A stretch of 64,000 nt of DNA, taken from NCBI GenBank assembly GCA_015847255.1, contig JADLZK010007350.1, positions 62,001 through 126,000 of the forward strand, in the 5' to 3' direction. The notes under the pieces are model-generated. The model had not been told where the DNA came from and did not search any database. It saw only the letters and a program-made list of their open reading frames with translations. The position numbers and the translations under genes are program-made. Below are positions 24,129-34,557 of this stretch, one piece after another. How positions within the stretch are numbered: the stretch's first letter is position 1; each line of letters begins with the position of its first letter. Source of the DNA: Hyparrhenia diplandra (Eukaryota > Streptophyta > Magnoliopsida > Poales > Poaceae).

Positions 24129-25100
24129 GAACTGAATCAACTGATGGCGTTGGCCTTGCAGATGTTGTAAAGAGACAGTACATTTCGTTGTGGTCGTCGG
24201 TTCAGCTCTGGAAATTTGTTGATTAATTGGGGGAAGCGTCTCAACTTCCTACCTTGGTTAAGGCCACAAGCGAATGGTCTGGTATCCTCTTCCTGTGTCT
24301 GGTGAATTAGTGGGGAGTCCAGAGAGAGAATCTGAATGTTCTCGCATTCTTTACATATTTTCTTTCCAATAAGTTTTGTTTGTTCCTAATGTTTTATGAT
24401 GATGATATGATCTGGATCTGATGAATCGATTCAAATTCTTTTGCCCCCTTCTTCAGCTGCTGTGTCTCTGCACCGGAATTGCTTGTCGATTCTTGTTATC
24501 TTGATTGTCAATCACATCACAGATACTCTCAATCTTGTTTGTGGGCCTACAGCGGAGCTCATTGACAATTAGTTTCATTTATTATAAATAGGACGAGGTC
24601 AAACAAAACAAATAATTGTGTTTTGGGGCTCTGGGTACATGGTGTTGTAGCAGTCGGCACCTTGGGCGCGGAGCGAGACAACGGTGGCGGTGCAGACGGC
24701 AAATGTTCCTGGGACGGGTTCGGTCCCAGGCCCTCCACAACGGGCCGATAGAGGTCGGTGACGGTCTTGCAGCTCCTCGGGCTGCTCGTCCTGAGCGACC
24801 GCGGCGGTGGCATAGGGCGCACGAAGACGGCCCCGGCAAGTGACTCTATCGGCCCGTTGAAGGTGAACTGGAGGGAGGGAAACGCTGCACGGCGCCCGGC
24901 ACCAAGTTAGGTGGGCCATCCGGACCCTGGTGATGTCGAGACACGCGAAGCCCTCGTGTTGGAGTTGGATTGAACTCCGTTTCCTACCCGCTCTCCGCTG
25001 CTCCGGCGGCAGGAAGAAGTAAATAGATCACAAGCAAGTGCCACCCGTCACACAACCCTCGCCGTCGCCGCATTCTGATCGGATCCTTTGCAGCGCTACC
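24129..25100. other. Kinesin 3'UTR and short unassigned segment
   Basis: 24129 to about 24420 is probable 3'UTR. 24590-24960 is GC-rich with no recognised product. It contains a perfect 15-bp inverted repeat, AACGGGCCGATAGAG at 24739-24753 and its complement at 24844-24858. 24960-25100 looks like leader sequence of the following NB-ARC gene. Confidence 0.55.
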
Positions 25101-25108
25101 GGATCGAG

Positions 25109-26175
25109 ATGCATATCACCGCTCTAGCTACCGTCTCCCTTCTTCTCGCGGTTCTCCTGATTTGCCGTCGCATCCATCGTGTTACCAATAAGAGACTAGA
25201 ACGTCTCTTGCCTGCTAATGTGGCTCTGAATTTGGTACCTGCGGGTCTTGATCGGCCAGACTTAAATGGAACCATCGATTACGAGATGAAGGTGCTTGAA
25301 TTCTTGGAGCATGGTACGACTTCGGTGCTCGGGATATCTGGCAAGCGCGGCATTGGAAAGAGTACTCTTTTTGAGGCTTGTGTACACTTCAACCAGACGT
25401 TCCTCATTCCGCTATGTATTCTTTGTTGAGGCAGTCACTGCATTTACATCAGATAGGTTACAGGGTGTTCTTGCTAGGAACATTGGTTTACGCCCAATGC
25501 CTGGTTTCCCTACAGTTGATCGCATCGCTAGTTTCCTTCGTGATGAATCTTTCATTTTACTAGTTGATGATGTATGCACGAGCTTTGATCTGGCTGCTGC
25601 TGGACTCCCGATGCCACTTGGTCCACAACAAAGGTTGTATTCACAACTAGGGACGAGTCTATCTGCGATGAGATGGCAAGTGCAGGCGACAACATCAGGA
25701 TGGAATGTATGGAGAAAGATGTCGCATGGGATCTTTTCAAGTACTATGCTGGGGCTAAAATAATTGATGCTGATTCAGAGATCAAAAACATTGCAATGAA
25801 GGTATATGCTTGTTTATCAAGTTTGTTTTGTCCATATCACTTGTTCTTGTTTCAGGGCAAGGTTAGGTTAGAATATAATATTTCGACTACTATGTTTCCA
25901 ATGTTAGCTTCTCCTTTTACCATTGACTTGAGAAAGTATATATTTTCCTGCAGATGGTTGCAGAGTGTCGAGGCATCCCTGAGGCCTTACGCACTATCGG
26001 TTGTTTCATGGCAACCCAGAAAGACGTGAGGGAATGGAGGGTAGCATATGAGATGCTTATGGTTAAGCGCTCACCAATCAATGAAATTGAGGACATAAAT
26101 GATCAAGACTATCCATGTCTAGATTATTTTGAACATGATTTGGGGACCCTTTCTTTTTCACCTCTTCATGTCTGA
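25109..26175 (+). pseudogene. NB-ARC (NLR-like) gene fragment with N-terminal membrane segment
   Basis: It resembles the nucleotide-binding module of plant NLR immune receptors. From ATG 25109 a hydrophobic segment (ALATVSLLLAVLLICRR) precedes the P-loop GISGKRGIGKST (near 25340). Frame one ends at 25429, and the neighbouring frame continues as YVFFVEAVTAFTSDRLQ, then kinase-2 SFILLVDDV (near 25550-25575). A second shift near 25632 is needed to read RNBS-B-like VVFTTRDESICDEM. Then come DVAWDLFKYYAG, an intron 25802-25953, and a GLPL-type CRGIPEALRTIG. The second exon stops at 26175, and no LRR region follows before a LINE insertion. Two frame changes and the missing 3' part argue for a pseudogene. 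The single-base nature of the shifts leaves room for sequence error in the first exon. Confidence 0.7.
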
Positions 26176-26484
26176 AAGATAGGAGCTAGGGTGAGTTTCT
26201 CAACCTGAAATTGATGCTGATACAATCTGTTGTTATGAGATTATCTTAAGACAACCTCCAGATGTTTATCTAGTTTCCCCAATTATCTTGTGTAGATATT
26301 ATCCTGTTTAAGATTTTTTAGCCTTAATAATTCGTTCTTATAAACTGAAGTGATGTGATGTTTCCTTAATTATAAATGAAATAGCATGTCACATCGCAAC
26401 TAGCGACACTAATTAGGAGTATTAAACGTGTCACTCTGTGTTCGGCTTATCTTATTTCTGCTTCTTGCGCAGTATTTTTCTCTC

Positions 26485-26859
26485 AGAATAAATCTCCTAT
26501 GCTGCTGGCGCCTTTGGAAACACCGACACCAGGTCGTGTTCAGAGGGGAGCGTCCAGACCTGCGAAGATTGCTCCATGGCTGCAAGGAAGATTGTATCCT
26601 TTGGCAAGGTCGACCCCCGCCAACTTAGAACGGTGACTGAAACTTGGTGTAATTTATTTTCTATGGCTTAATCTCCCTCTTCCCCTTCCTTGTATTATCC
26701 ATCCTTCGGGCTCTTGAACCTTGTATCGGTGTAATGTCGTCCCTTACTGGCTTGCCGGCATCCGTGGAAAAGAATCAGGTGGGGACTCTCATCCCTTCCG
26801 TAGCTTTCTTCAAAAAAAAAAAATGCTCGTAAAAAAAAACAGCCGTACAAATCAGCACA
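26485..26859 (+). mobile_element. 5'-truncated LINE insertion (zf-RVT tail)
   Basis: It is flanked by an exact 15-bp direct repeat, CAGTATTTTTCTCTC, at 26470-26484 and 26860-26874. The 5' part encodes RLWKHRHQVVFRGERPDLRR and ILWQGR, the typical C-terminal zf-RVT tail of plant non-LTR polyproteins (WKxRNxVVF pattern), stopping near 26629. A UTR and an A12 run near 26812-26823 follow, then a short A-rich tail. This is target-primed reverse transcription with heavy 5' truncation. Confidence 0.85.
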
Positions 26860-27022
26860 CAGTATTTTTCTCTCTAAACAAATTTATTGTACAAATCAAC
26901 ACAATATCTGTCGAATAGAGTCAAAACCCATTCCATAACTCTAGGCTCAAAACTCGTGACGTATCTAATGAGTCTAATTATGCAATGATTAGATGATGTC
27001 GTGCTACAGTTTACAATCTCTA

Positions 27023-27298
27023 GGCCTTGTTTAGATTGCTAAAATTTCTAACTCTTTTTCCACTCTCCCTCCATCACATCACATTAAATACACCAAAAAG
27101 ACATATGTTTGGAGTATAAAATGTAGGTAAAAACTAACTAATTACACAGTTTAGATGTACATTCATGAGACGATTCTTTTGAGTCTAGTTACCCATTGGT
27201 AGGACAATATTTACCACAAACAAACGAAACGTACTACAGTGCGCTACAGGAGTTCCAACAATTACTTTTGCAAGTTTTTCTAACAACTAAACAAGGCC
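27023..27298. mobile_element. Tourist-like MITE with CTA target duplication
   Basis: It starts GGCCTTGTTTAGATTGC and ends CTAAACAAGGCC. CTA is duplicated at 27020-27022 and 27299-27301. The internal blocks match the MITEs at 4.9-5.5 kb. Confidence 0.9.
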
Positions 27299-27573
27299 CT
27301 AGTGGTGTAATTGTTTCTACTTGTTCAGAGGTAGGTGATATTCTCTTTGAAATGGCACTTTGTTTCTATTACAGGAATCTGAATTAAGACGAACTTCAGT
27401 GTAATGTCTTTCCTGAGATTGTTACCTCAAAGACTACCTCGTCTTATCAGGTATTTTTTTACTAAGGTCGTGTATGATAGATACTCCATTTATGTGTCCA
27501 TAATTTCCTGAAATAGCCAGAAATAGATCATGTTTTCATGTACTTTCTTGATGCTCTCTCTCAGGCAGGTGGA

Positions 27574-27760
27574 GCAAGATGTGGAGACTGTAATCCATGT
27601 TCTCCAGCCAGGTCCAATAGGAATCATGGAGCACAAATTCACAGACGTGGAGATCCTTGAGGCCAGGGCCACAGTAAAAAGAGCAGTGGATAATTGGCAG
27701 AGGAACTGGGCCCTTGAGAGAAATCTTGGTGGCGGTTCTTTTGATAAATGGAAGAAGTGA
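27574..27760 (+). CDS. Orphan 3' exon, product not recognised
   Basis: An open frame follows a polypyrimidine tract and AG near 27573. It reads VEQDVETVIHVLQPGPIG, then a charged helical segment (KFTDVEILEARATVKRAV, NWALERNLGGG) ending KWKK and TGA at 27758-27760. It reads like a real conserved exon. It may be the displaced last exon of the NB-ARC locus or part of an unrelated small gene whose upstream part was disrupted by the LINE and MITE. I cannot name the family. Confidence 0.4.
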
Positions 27761-28384
27761 TATAGTCCTCAATTAGTCAATTCCTCAGGACTCCCAGCTG
27801 CAGTATATTTGAAATAAAAGGGTGCCATGGCTGGCCCCAACCGTTGTCTTTCAATAGTTGATTTGTTTATTCCCTTTACGAATTCATGGAACTGTGATGT
27901 ATATACTTCATGTCCCTATTGCAGTGAAGAACGTTGCTCATCGAGTGTTCTGTAATTTTTTCTAGTTTGCAGCAGCTTTATGCCGTCTACTGTAGTATGT
28001 TGCACCTCATGGCTTAAAAGGGATTCGAGTCAGATTCATAGCTCATTTGGGGAAGATAGTTTTTTTTTTTCATTTTTCATAGTACTTTCTGCTGCACAAA
28101 GATTCATAGCTTATTTAGTTTTGCCCATCACTGTTGGATTTACCTATTGAATGTGAGCCATACTGCTCGTTGTAGTTTCTGCACAAAGATTCAAATGCAG
28201 AACTCCAGGTATCTTCATGCTTCTGGCACGTTCCGCTAGATTATGAATTTTGCTTTAACAGTTATGATGAAAAGTAATTAATGCGTTTAAAGATGATGCA
28301 ACAGCAGTTCGTTTAGGCCAGATTTTCCACTTTGCTGTAACAATTATAGGATTTTAGATTATTGTACAGACAACTTAACGCATT

Positions 28385-28401
28385 GCTGGAATAGCTCAGT
28401 T

Positions 28402-28434
<33 letters not shown>

Positions 28435-28458
28435 GAGGTTCAAGCCCTCCTTCTAGCG
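28385..28458 (+). tRNA. tRNA-Asn (anticodon GUU)
   Basis: The 74-nt cloverleaf has acceptor GCTGGAA/TTCTAGC, D arm GCTC/GAGC, anticodon stem TGTGG/CCACA with loop CTGTTAA (anticodon GTT at 28419-28421), T arm GGAGG/CCTCC with loop TTCAAGC, and discriminator G. A/B-box promoter sequence is internal. T-rich Pol III terminator sequence begins at 28461. The T loop has TTCAAGC, where I recall TTCGAGC in the common nuclear copies. No intron. Confidence 0.96.
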
Positions 28459-28484
28459 ATTTTTATTCTTTTTTTCTTTTTTTT

Positions 28485-29130
28485 TTTCAAATTTCAAACT
28501 TGAGCAAAGCAACAATAATTTTGCTATACATCAAGTCATTTATGTTTTATTTTTTAAACTTCATTACTAACGAAATTAACACTTCAGTTTGTTTTCTTTT
28601 TTTTTCACGTTTCAAACATAAAAAGCAAAGCAACAATGTTTGCAATACATCAAATCATTTATGTTTTCCTTCTTTCCTTTTCTTTTTCTAACATCAAACT
28701 TAGACAAAGTAACTACTAACAAATAAATTATTTTCAAGGTTCAAACTTAAGCAAAGAAACAATGATTATGCATTACATCAAAAAAAATTTATGTTTTCTT
28801 TTCTTTCTTTTTTTCTTATTCTAACTTCACACTTAGACAAAGTAACTACTAAAAATTAACACTTTAGTTTGTTTTTTCTTTCAAGTTTCAACTTAAAGCA
28901 ACAATATTTGCATTACATCTAATCACTGTTTTTTTTTTTTCTAATTTTAGAATTGGACAAAAGTCACTACTAACGAACTAACACTTTTAGCTTGTTTTTC
29001 CTTTTTAACAAGCTCAAAACTTAAGCAAAGCACATTGTTTGCATTACATCAAATAATTTAGGTTTCCTTTTTTTTTTTATTTTCTCTAACTTCGGACTAG
29101 GACAAAATAACTACTACCGAATTAACACTT
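28485..29130. repeat. Five-copy degenerate tandem repeat (~118-138 bp unit)
   Basis: The landmark AAGCAAAGCAACAAT (with variants) recurs at about 28504, 28622, 28751, 28889 and 29022. Each is followed by TTGCATTACATCAAAT and a T-rich tract, then CAAAGTAACTACTAAC-like sequence. It lies directly downstream of the tRNA gene. It is not a CRISPR: the units are long, divergent and have no spacer pattern. Confidence 0.85.
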
Positions 29131-29510
29131 CAGTGAAAACAAAACGTTAAGAAGGTTGCATTGTTAAGATTTACTAGTAAGAACCAAGCCAAAGTCTCCA
29201 CTTTGACTGCGAGCCTTTCTCCGTTTCACGTCTACCAACTTGCTTCCGATGCATTCCATGTCTAAACTTGAAAAACCTCAGTCGGTGTCTTATGGTTCAA
29301 CAATCAATTGTTGTGAATTAGGCTGATGTTTTAGCACTTGGACATTTCTCCCTTCTTTTCTTTTTGCATTGAACTTTCCTCTCTGGCTCTCCGAAATAGT
29401 ATCAAGAGGAGAGTAGTATTCCTGTTGCTTGCAATTCTTATGCAATTTGTAACTTCCATATATAGTTCCCCAATCGAAAACCTACAGAGCCTGCGGTAGT
29501 AATTTCCAAT

Positions 29511-29640
29511 GGGTCTTGTTTGGATACTCTAACTCGACTAGAGTTAGAGCTATTTTTCTAACTCTAACTCTAACTCGACTCTAAACCGACTCTAGCTCTA
29601 GAGGTGTTTGGATGACAGAGTTAGATCAACAATAAATACA
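29511..29640. mobile_element. Fragment of CTGTTTGGAT-type MITE
   Basis: The left end, GGTCTTGTTTGGATACTC, and the internal AGGTGTTTGGATGACAGAGT match, in reverse orientation, the 3' side of the element at 33.27-33.59 kb. Only one side is recognisable here. Confidence 0.5.
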
Positions 29641-30051
29641 TTTTTCCAATCATATGTCTCATTTAAAACCATATTTCCAATAGGATTTGGTGTGGCCATC
29701 TCTTGTGTGGCCTCCTTCAGCTCTTATGTCAGTAGGAAAGAAAAACAATCTCCTTCCCCTTCCACTCCACGTCTCCCCCTGCTGCTCCTCCACCAACACC
29801 TCCACTGCTCGACCGGTCAGCGCCGTTGGGGCCGCACAGTAGTTTGGGTTTTGGATTTTTAAGTCATTGTTCTTGCAAGGTGGATTGCTAATATTGTTTT
29901 GTTCTAGAATTTGGTTTGTTATTGATGAGTAGTGAGACATTTATAATGCTCACTTTATTATGCTGCTTGATACTCCCTCGGTATGAAAATATTTATCGCT
30001 TTGGCTTTTTGTCACAATGTTTGACTATTCGTCTTGTCCAAAAAAATATTA

Positions 30052-30341
30052 GGGCCCGTTTGGATCCCTTGAATCTGTGGAATTGGAATCTACTTAATAA
30101 ATTAAGCTATTTAGTTTGAAATTTGAGATTCCCTAACTTTCCAAAGTTCACAAATAAGCCTATCTCAAATTCATAGGGTGGGAGAAAGAAATTGAATTCC
30201 ATTGATTGACCGTGAAACACCCTTTGAGATAGGCTTATTTGTGAACTTTGAAAAGTTAGGAAATCTCAAATTCCAAACTAAATAGCTTAATTTATTTAAG
30301 TAGATTCCAATTCCACGGATTCAAGGGATCCAAACGGGCCC
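30052..30341. mobile_element. Foldback MITE with ~110-bp arms
   Basis: The ends are GGGCCCGTTTGGATCC (30052) and GGATCCAAACGGGCCC (30341). TTA is duplicated at 30049-30051 and 30342-30344. The arms match almost perfectly over about 110 bp, so the transcript would fold into a long hairpin. It has a small central loop of about 60-70 bp and is non-coding. Confidence 0.93.
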
Positions 30342-30420
30342 TTAGCATTATTTGTTTTGTTTTGATTTACTTTATTATAAAATACATATGCTTATTGTCG
30401 TTTGCTTGTGACCCACGCAA

Positions 30421-30525
30421 GTTATTCCTAGCAGCAGCCGCATTTCAGAGTTCCAGACAAGAAATTCAATCTAACTATTCCTAGCAGCAGCTGCATTTCA
30501 GAGTTCCAGTCAAGAAATTCAGTAG
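30421..30525. repeat. ~57-bp tandem duplication
   Basis: The segment starting TATTCCTAGCAGCAGC and running through TTTCAGAGTTCCAG, CAAGAAATTCA is present twice with three or four differences. It lies in intergenic DNA. Confidence 0.85.
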
Positions 30526-31098
30526 TTCACGGCCAAATAACTTTTCTTAGTCCTACTCTGCAAACCATTCTCATGCTCCTTGGAGCAGCTGTCACCTACC
30601 TGAGTGTTAAGTTACATATTTTTCCAAATGCCACTTTTTTGTATAACAAAAAAGGAAGATTCCCGAGTCAAATTCCATTCCCCACTGACCAGTAACTGAG
30701 ATGTTCTTAAACTATTAGTTTGTGACATCTGGGTTCTAAAGTGTCCCGGTCCAAACGAACAAGGCCTTTTTAATTGAAAATGCATCTCTCCTAAAAAGAC
30801 CAAACATGCACAGAATATATACCTCAGTGAAAATGAAGTATATCTTGATATCTTCAAATTAAGAAAAAGCCTGTGGTAAATCACATTCTAAGAGCTGGAC
30901 CAACAAAAGCTGAACAAACTGTCCATTTGACTACTAGTTCCTCCAGGAATACTCAGCTAGTCAGCTTACAAAGGTAATCCTTCAACAGATCATATCATAT
31001 GGATATTCGACATTATGACAGTTCCAAACATTTAAACGCGACATTCAGCGTCCACAATCTCAGTCTACAAAATCTTAACAACATAGTGCGGCAGTTGC

Positions 31099-32713
31099 TT
31101 AACCGAGGAAGTTCATGATCACGAGATGAAGCACCAGGTTGCACAGGACGAAGTCAGCAAAGGCCCTTTCTGGGGGAAGATCCTGCAGGAAAAGTTTTGG
31201 CGCACGCCGTTATGCCTGATTTTTCAAAGTAGAAAGGATCCTAGCATATGAAGATGAAACAATAAAGTGATACCTTAAATTCTTTGTTGTCTTTGTTCAC
31301 TTGAATGCGGAGGCAAACTGAATGGAAATAAGGTAAAGGGAGAATGTGACAGTTAGCTCGTATCATGCGACCAACGTAAAAGGGCAACCGAGGGTAAGAA
31401 GCTCCTACCAGCAAGAACTGCAGTTCCTATGCATGAAAGGACTCCTGAGAGGAAGGAGTTGAAAGGAAATGACCCAACCAATCCCATGTAAGCAACCTGT
31501 TTTATTATCCACATAGCATACCAGTAATATAAGTCTCTGAAGGTGTTTCACTTGTATTAGCATGGCAAGGGCAATTACTAGCAATGCTGCAGAAATAAAT
31601 CAAGAGAAGAGCTACCAACCAAATAAGAATGATAAGCTGACAACACAAGTGCACAAAGATAGTCTGTCCTTAAACCTAAGAATCATGCTTTAGGACAACA
31701 TATTCCATAGTTTTCAGAAAATGACATGTAACAAGTTGATATATCCAATCAACCACTGAAGAACATACAATTTGCAAAAGTGACAATGACAAGTACAGTG
31801 CTACAACATTCACAAAATCAGGTTGCCAACAGCTAGGTAGAGCTGAGATATGCAGGTTAACCGTTTTTTGTAACCAGTAACTGAATAAGAATGTGCAGTA
31901 GACAAAGCAAGAGCATAAGATAACTTGGGCTAATACCTATAAATCATGCTTGAGGGAAATAAATTGCATGATTTAAGAATATGGTGAGCTAATAAGTTTC
32001 ATCTATCCAATAACACTGAAGAACATACAGAGTTTGCAAAAGTATAAAGTTTCATCTATCCAATGAAACACTGAAGAGCATACAGATTTTGCATAAGTTC
32101 AAAGGTACAGTGTCACACCACCCACACAATCAGGTTGCAAACAGCTAGGTAGAGCAGAAATTTGCAAGTTTAACAGCTTGTAGCCAAGAAGTCAACAACT
32201 GAGAATTATATACACAGTATATCAGTTGATAGCTTTAGCAGTGCAGCCTGTTCATAAGAATTATATACACAGTATATCTGATGCCTACCTACCTAACCAC
32301 TGTTACATGACAATCAAATAACCATGTAGTGAAGATCGAAATCACAGAGGAACATCAGCTCATGTGTGATGGTGTACACCCCAGGCTATTCAGATAAACT
32401 TTCCTAACCATATTTCGAGGCTTTCAATCTAATTTGAACAAGATGTTTGCACATAAGAAGACATAAGTGTGTAAAAAAAATTTTACCTGAATAAGGGCAG
32501 TGGCAACTGCAAAAACCACATAGAGGTCAATAATCTGCAGATGTATAACCACACGGAGTAGTTAGAGGGGATTGCAGACGACCGCAGTGGAAATGGGAGT
32601 ATGGTAGATCGAATCGAATGAGGCTAAGCTACCTTGAGATTTGTTGGTGTGGCGGCATACGCCTTGCCAAGGGACTGGATCAGAAGCTTCGCATCGCTGG
32701 TGGCCCTCGGCAT
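31099..32713 (-). CDS. DAD1: DAD1, oligosaccharyltransferase subunit
   Basis: DAD1/OST2 is a small ER-membrane subunit of the oligosaccharyltransferase that transfers N-glycans to nascent proteins. Its loss triggers cell death. Five coding exons on the minus strand: 32713-32633, 32534-32487, 31496-31409, 31317-31274 and 31182-31099 (stop TAA). They sum to 345 nt, or 114 residues, the usual plant length, with no frame problem. The start MPRATSDAKLLIQSLGKAYA, the membrane segments (IIDLYVVFAVATALIQVAYM, the GSFPFNSFLSG loop, the SCIGTAVLAVCL segment) and the C-terminal ADFVLCNLVLHLVIMNFLG are hallmark DAD1 sequence. All introns have GT-AG ends. A 5'UTR intron (donor at 32974) precedes the start exon. 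It is the cleanest gene in the window. Confidence 0.97.
31660..32290. repeat. Diverged tandem repeats in DAD1 intron 2
   Basis: Inside intron 31497-32486, the blocks ATCCAATxACACTGAAGAxCATACA and CAATCAGGTTGCxAACAGCTAGGTAGAGC recur at about 31740-31860, 31985-32045 and 32050-32180. TTATATACACAGTATAT recurs at 32205 and 32260. This is duplicated intron sequence, and the exons are unaffected. Confidence 0.75.
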
Positions 32714-33110
32714 CTTGAAACCCTGACGTCTTCTCCACTGGAGGTGAGGATGTAACCAAAACGGAACATGTCACAATCAGATCGGATCGCTTGGATCGAG
32801 AATTTTCGCAAGCAAATCGGAGCTGGTAGGCATGATTTTACATGTGTACTCTTGCAATCCAGATCAGATCCCGAATACAGAGGAACAGGCGAGTAGCTCG
32901 AACGAGGGTTTGGGTGGTTGATTTCGCACAGCAGCAGCAAAGGAAGGGAGGGAGAAGGGGAGGGGTGAGCATACCTGGTGGAGATGGGTGCTCGTCGCCG
33001 GCGAAGACCTGGGTCGGGCTCGGGCGGCGGTCAGAGGCTGTTTCGGCCGAGGGGGACGGACGGGGGGTTTTCTCTTTCTCTCTTTCTCGATCTAGATTCT
33101 GGACGGACCG
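32714..33110 (-). promoter_or_regulatory. DAD1 5'UTR, 5'UTR intron and proximal promoter
   Basis: On the minus strand, CCACCAG|GTATGC (donor GT at 32973-32974) and an acceptor CTCCAG near 32740 define a probable 5'UTR intron. The GC- and CT-rich leader extends to about 33070. The exact start site is not visible. Confidence 0.5.
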
Positions 33111-33271
33111 TATCGTGTTTCCTGGACTGGGCCGTCGTCAATCCTTCTCCACGTACATTTTTTTCAGCTGTTTTACTCTCTTCTTGTTTCACTCTCTTTT
33201 TATTTATTTATTTAGTTATTTATCCTAAATGTTTTATTTATTTATTGTTCCTGACGGTCTCTTATTTGATG

Positions 33272-33593
33272 GCCCTGTTTGGATCCATGGGTTAGAGTTA
33301 GTTTGAGTCGGTTGGAGCTCAACTAGCCCTAAAGGATCAAACAGGGAGGGTTAGATCGAGGTTAGTTGATCTAACCCACTAAAAACTACCTCACCCAAGA
33401 GGTCTTGCTAATTAGAGCTAGTTCGGTTGAGTCTACTAAGTGCATTTTCTTTCTCCCTCTACTCACACACCAAAAATGATTGAGCAGTGACATTTAATGC
33501 CAATCTAACACTTCCATCCAAACACCTCTGCGCTAGAGTTGAAGTTAGAAACTAATTCTAACTCTAACTAAAGTTAGAGTATCCAAACAGGGC
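33272..33593. mobile_element. MITE with CCTGTTTGGAT ends
   Basis: It starts GCCCTGTTTGGATCCATG and ends GTATCCAAACAGGGC. The internal TTAGAGTTAG / CTAACTCTAACT stretches are complementary. No clear target duplication could be fixed. It is related to the fragment at 29.51 kb. Confidence 0.75.
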
Positions 33594-34557
33594 TGATATA
33601 GTATGTATTACTTTTCATTCTCTTCCTGATTTCCTACTATTTTCTTATTATTAGAGATTCATGGCGTCGGTTATTTCTTCCTCATTTCGAGTTTGTTGTT
33701 TTTTATTCTTCCTGATTTTCTTTTTTTTTTTTAAACATCCTGATTTCATATTTGTTATTATTATTGTATTTTTCATTCATGGATAATAATACCAATACTA
33801 AAGATTCGTGTTCTTCCTACTTCATGTTTTTGTTATTATTATTATAATTTTCATGAGACACTGCCAATATTAGAGACTCGTGACGTTCAAAGGCTGGGAT
33901 TTAAGGTTCGACATCATTTTGCTCCAGGCTCTCCCTGAGAATCAGTCCTACACGCCTAAACGGTTAAAACAGATTAAAACAAAGCGCTTCTCGACCGCAA
34001 GACGTTCCGATGGAGACCTGACAAAAATCGCTTATCTACTTACGAGTTGTAAGCTAAAACAAAAAAACCGCTCCTCATTTAATCCCTTCCAGTATCATTT
34101 CAAACACAAACTTCTCACTAGCTCCCACACCCAAAATCAATCAGACAAGCGTAAAGCTGAAGCTAAGAAATTACAGAGTGATTAAACTTTACCAAACATG
34201 CCTATCATGTTCGTGTATACTACCATAGTAACTGCTCAGAGAAGTTGCTGATCGTGGGCCAGCGATTTTAACCAGTAGATCTTGACACTGCAGAATCTCC
34301 TCTCGCATTTGCCTTAACGAGAACATCCTCACTGCTTGTTGCATTTGCACCATCACTCTTGAGTCTTGACAGCTGAATTTGGTAGAGCAATGTGTGCAGT
34401 CTATGCTTACAGATCCAGTATATGTAGGGGAGACAAGAATCATGCACCCAGAAAGGTTAAACAACAGAGCTCATTTTCGGGTTCCATCAGTTGTACAGCA
34501 AGCTTCCGCTTACAAATCAGTAGTAAAAACAGAGACTACGATGCCCTACTCCTAAAT
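33594..34557. other. Intergenic DNA between DAD1 and the DUF2232-like gene
   Basis: AT-rich to 33860, then mixed sequence. The open frames at 33880-34185 and 34189-34464 are not recognised and are probably chance. 34200-34557 likely includes 3'UTR of the downstream minus-strand gene. Confidence 0.6.

Noticed and set aside
28485..29130. Regular repeats after the tRNA resembling a CRISPR-like array
   Set aside because: This is eukaryotic nuclear DNA. The units are long, diverged and contiguous, with no unique spacers.
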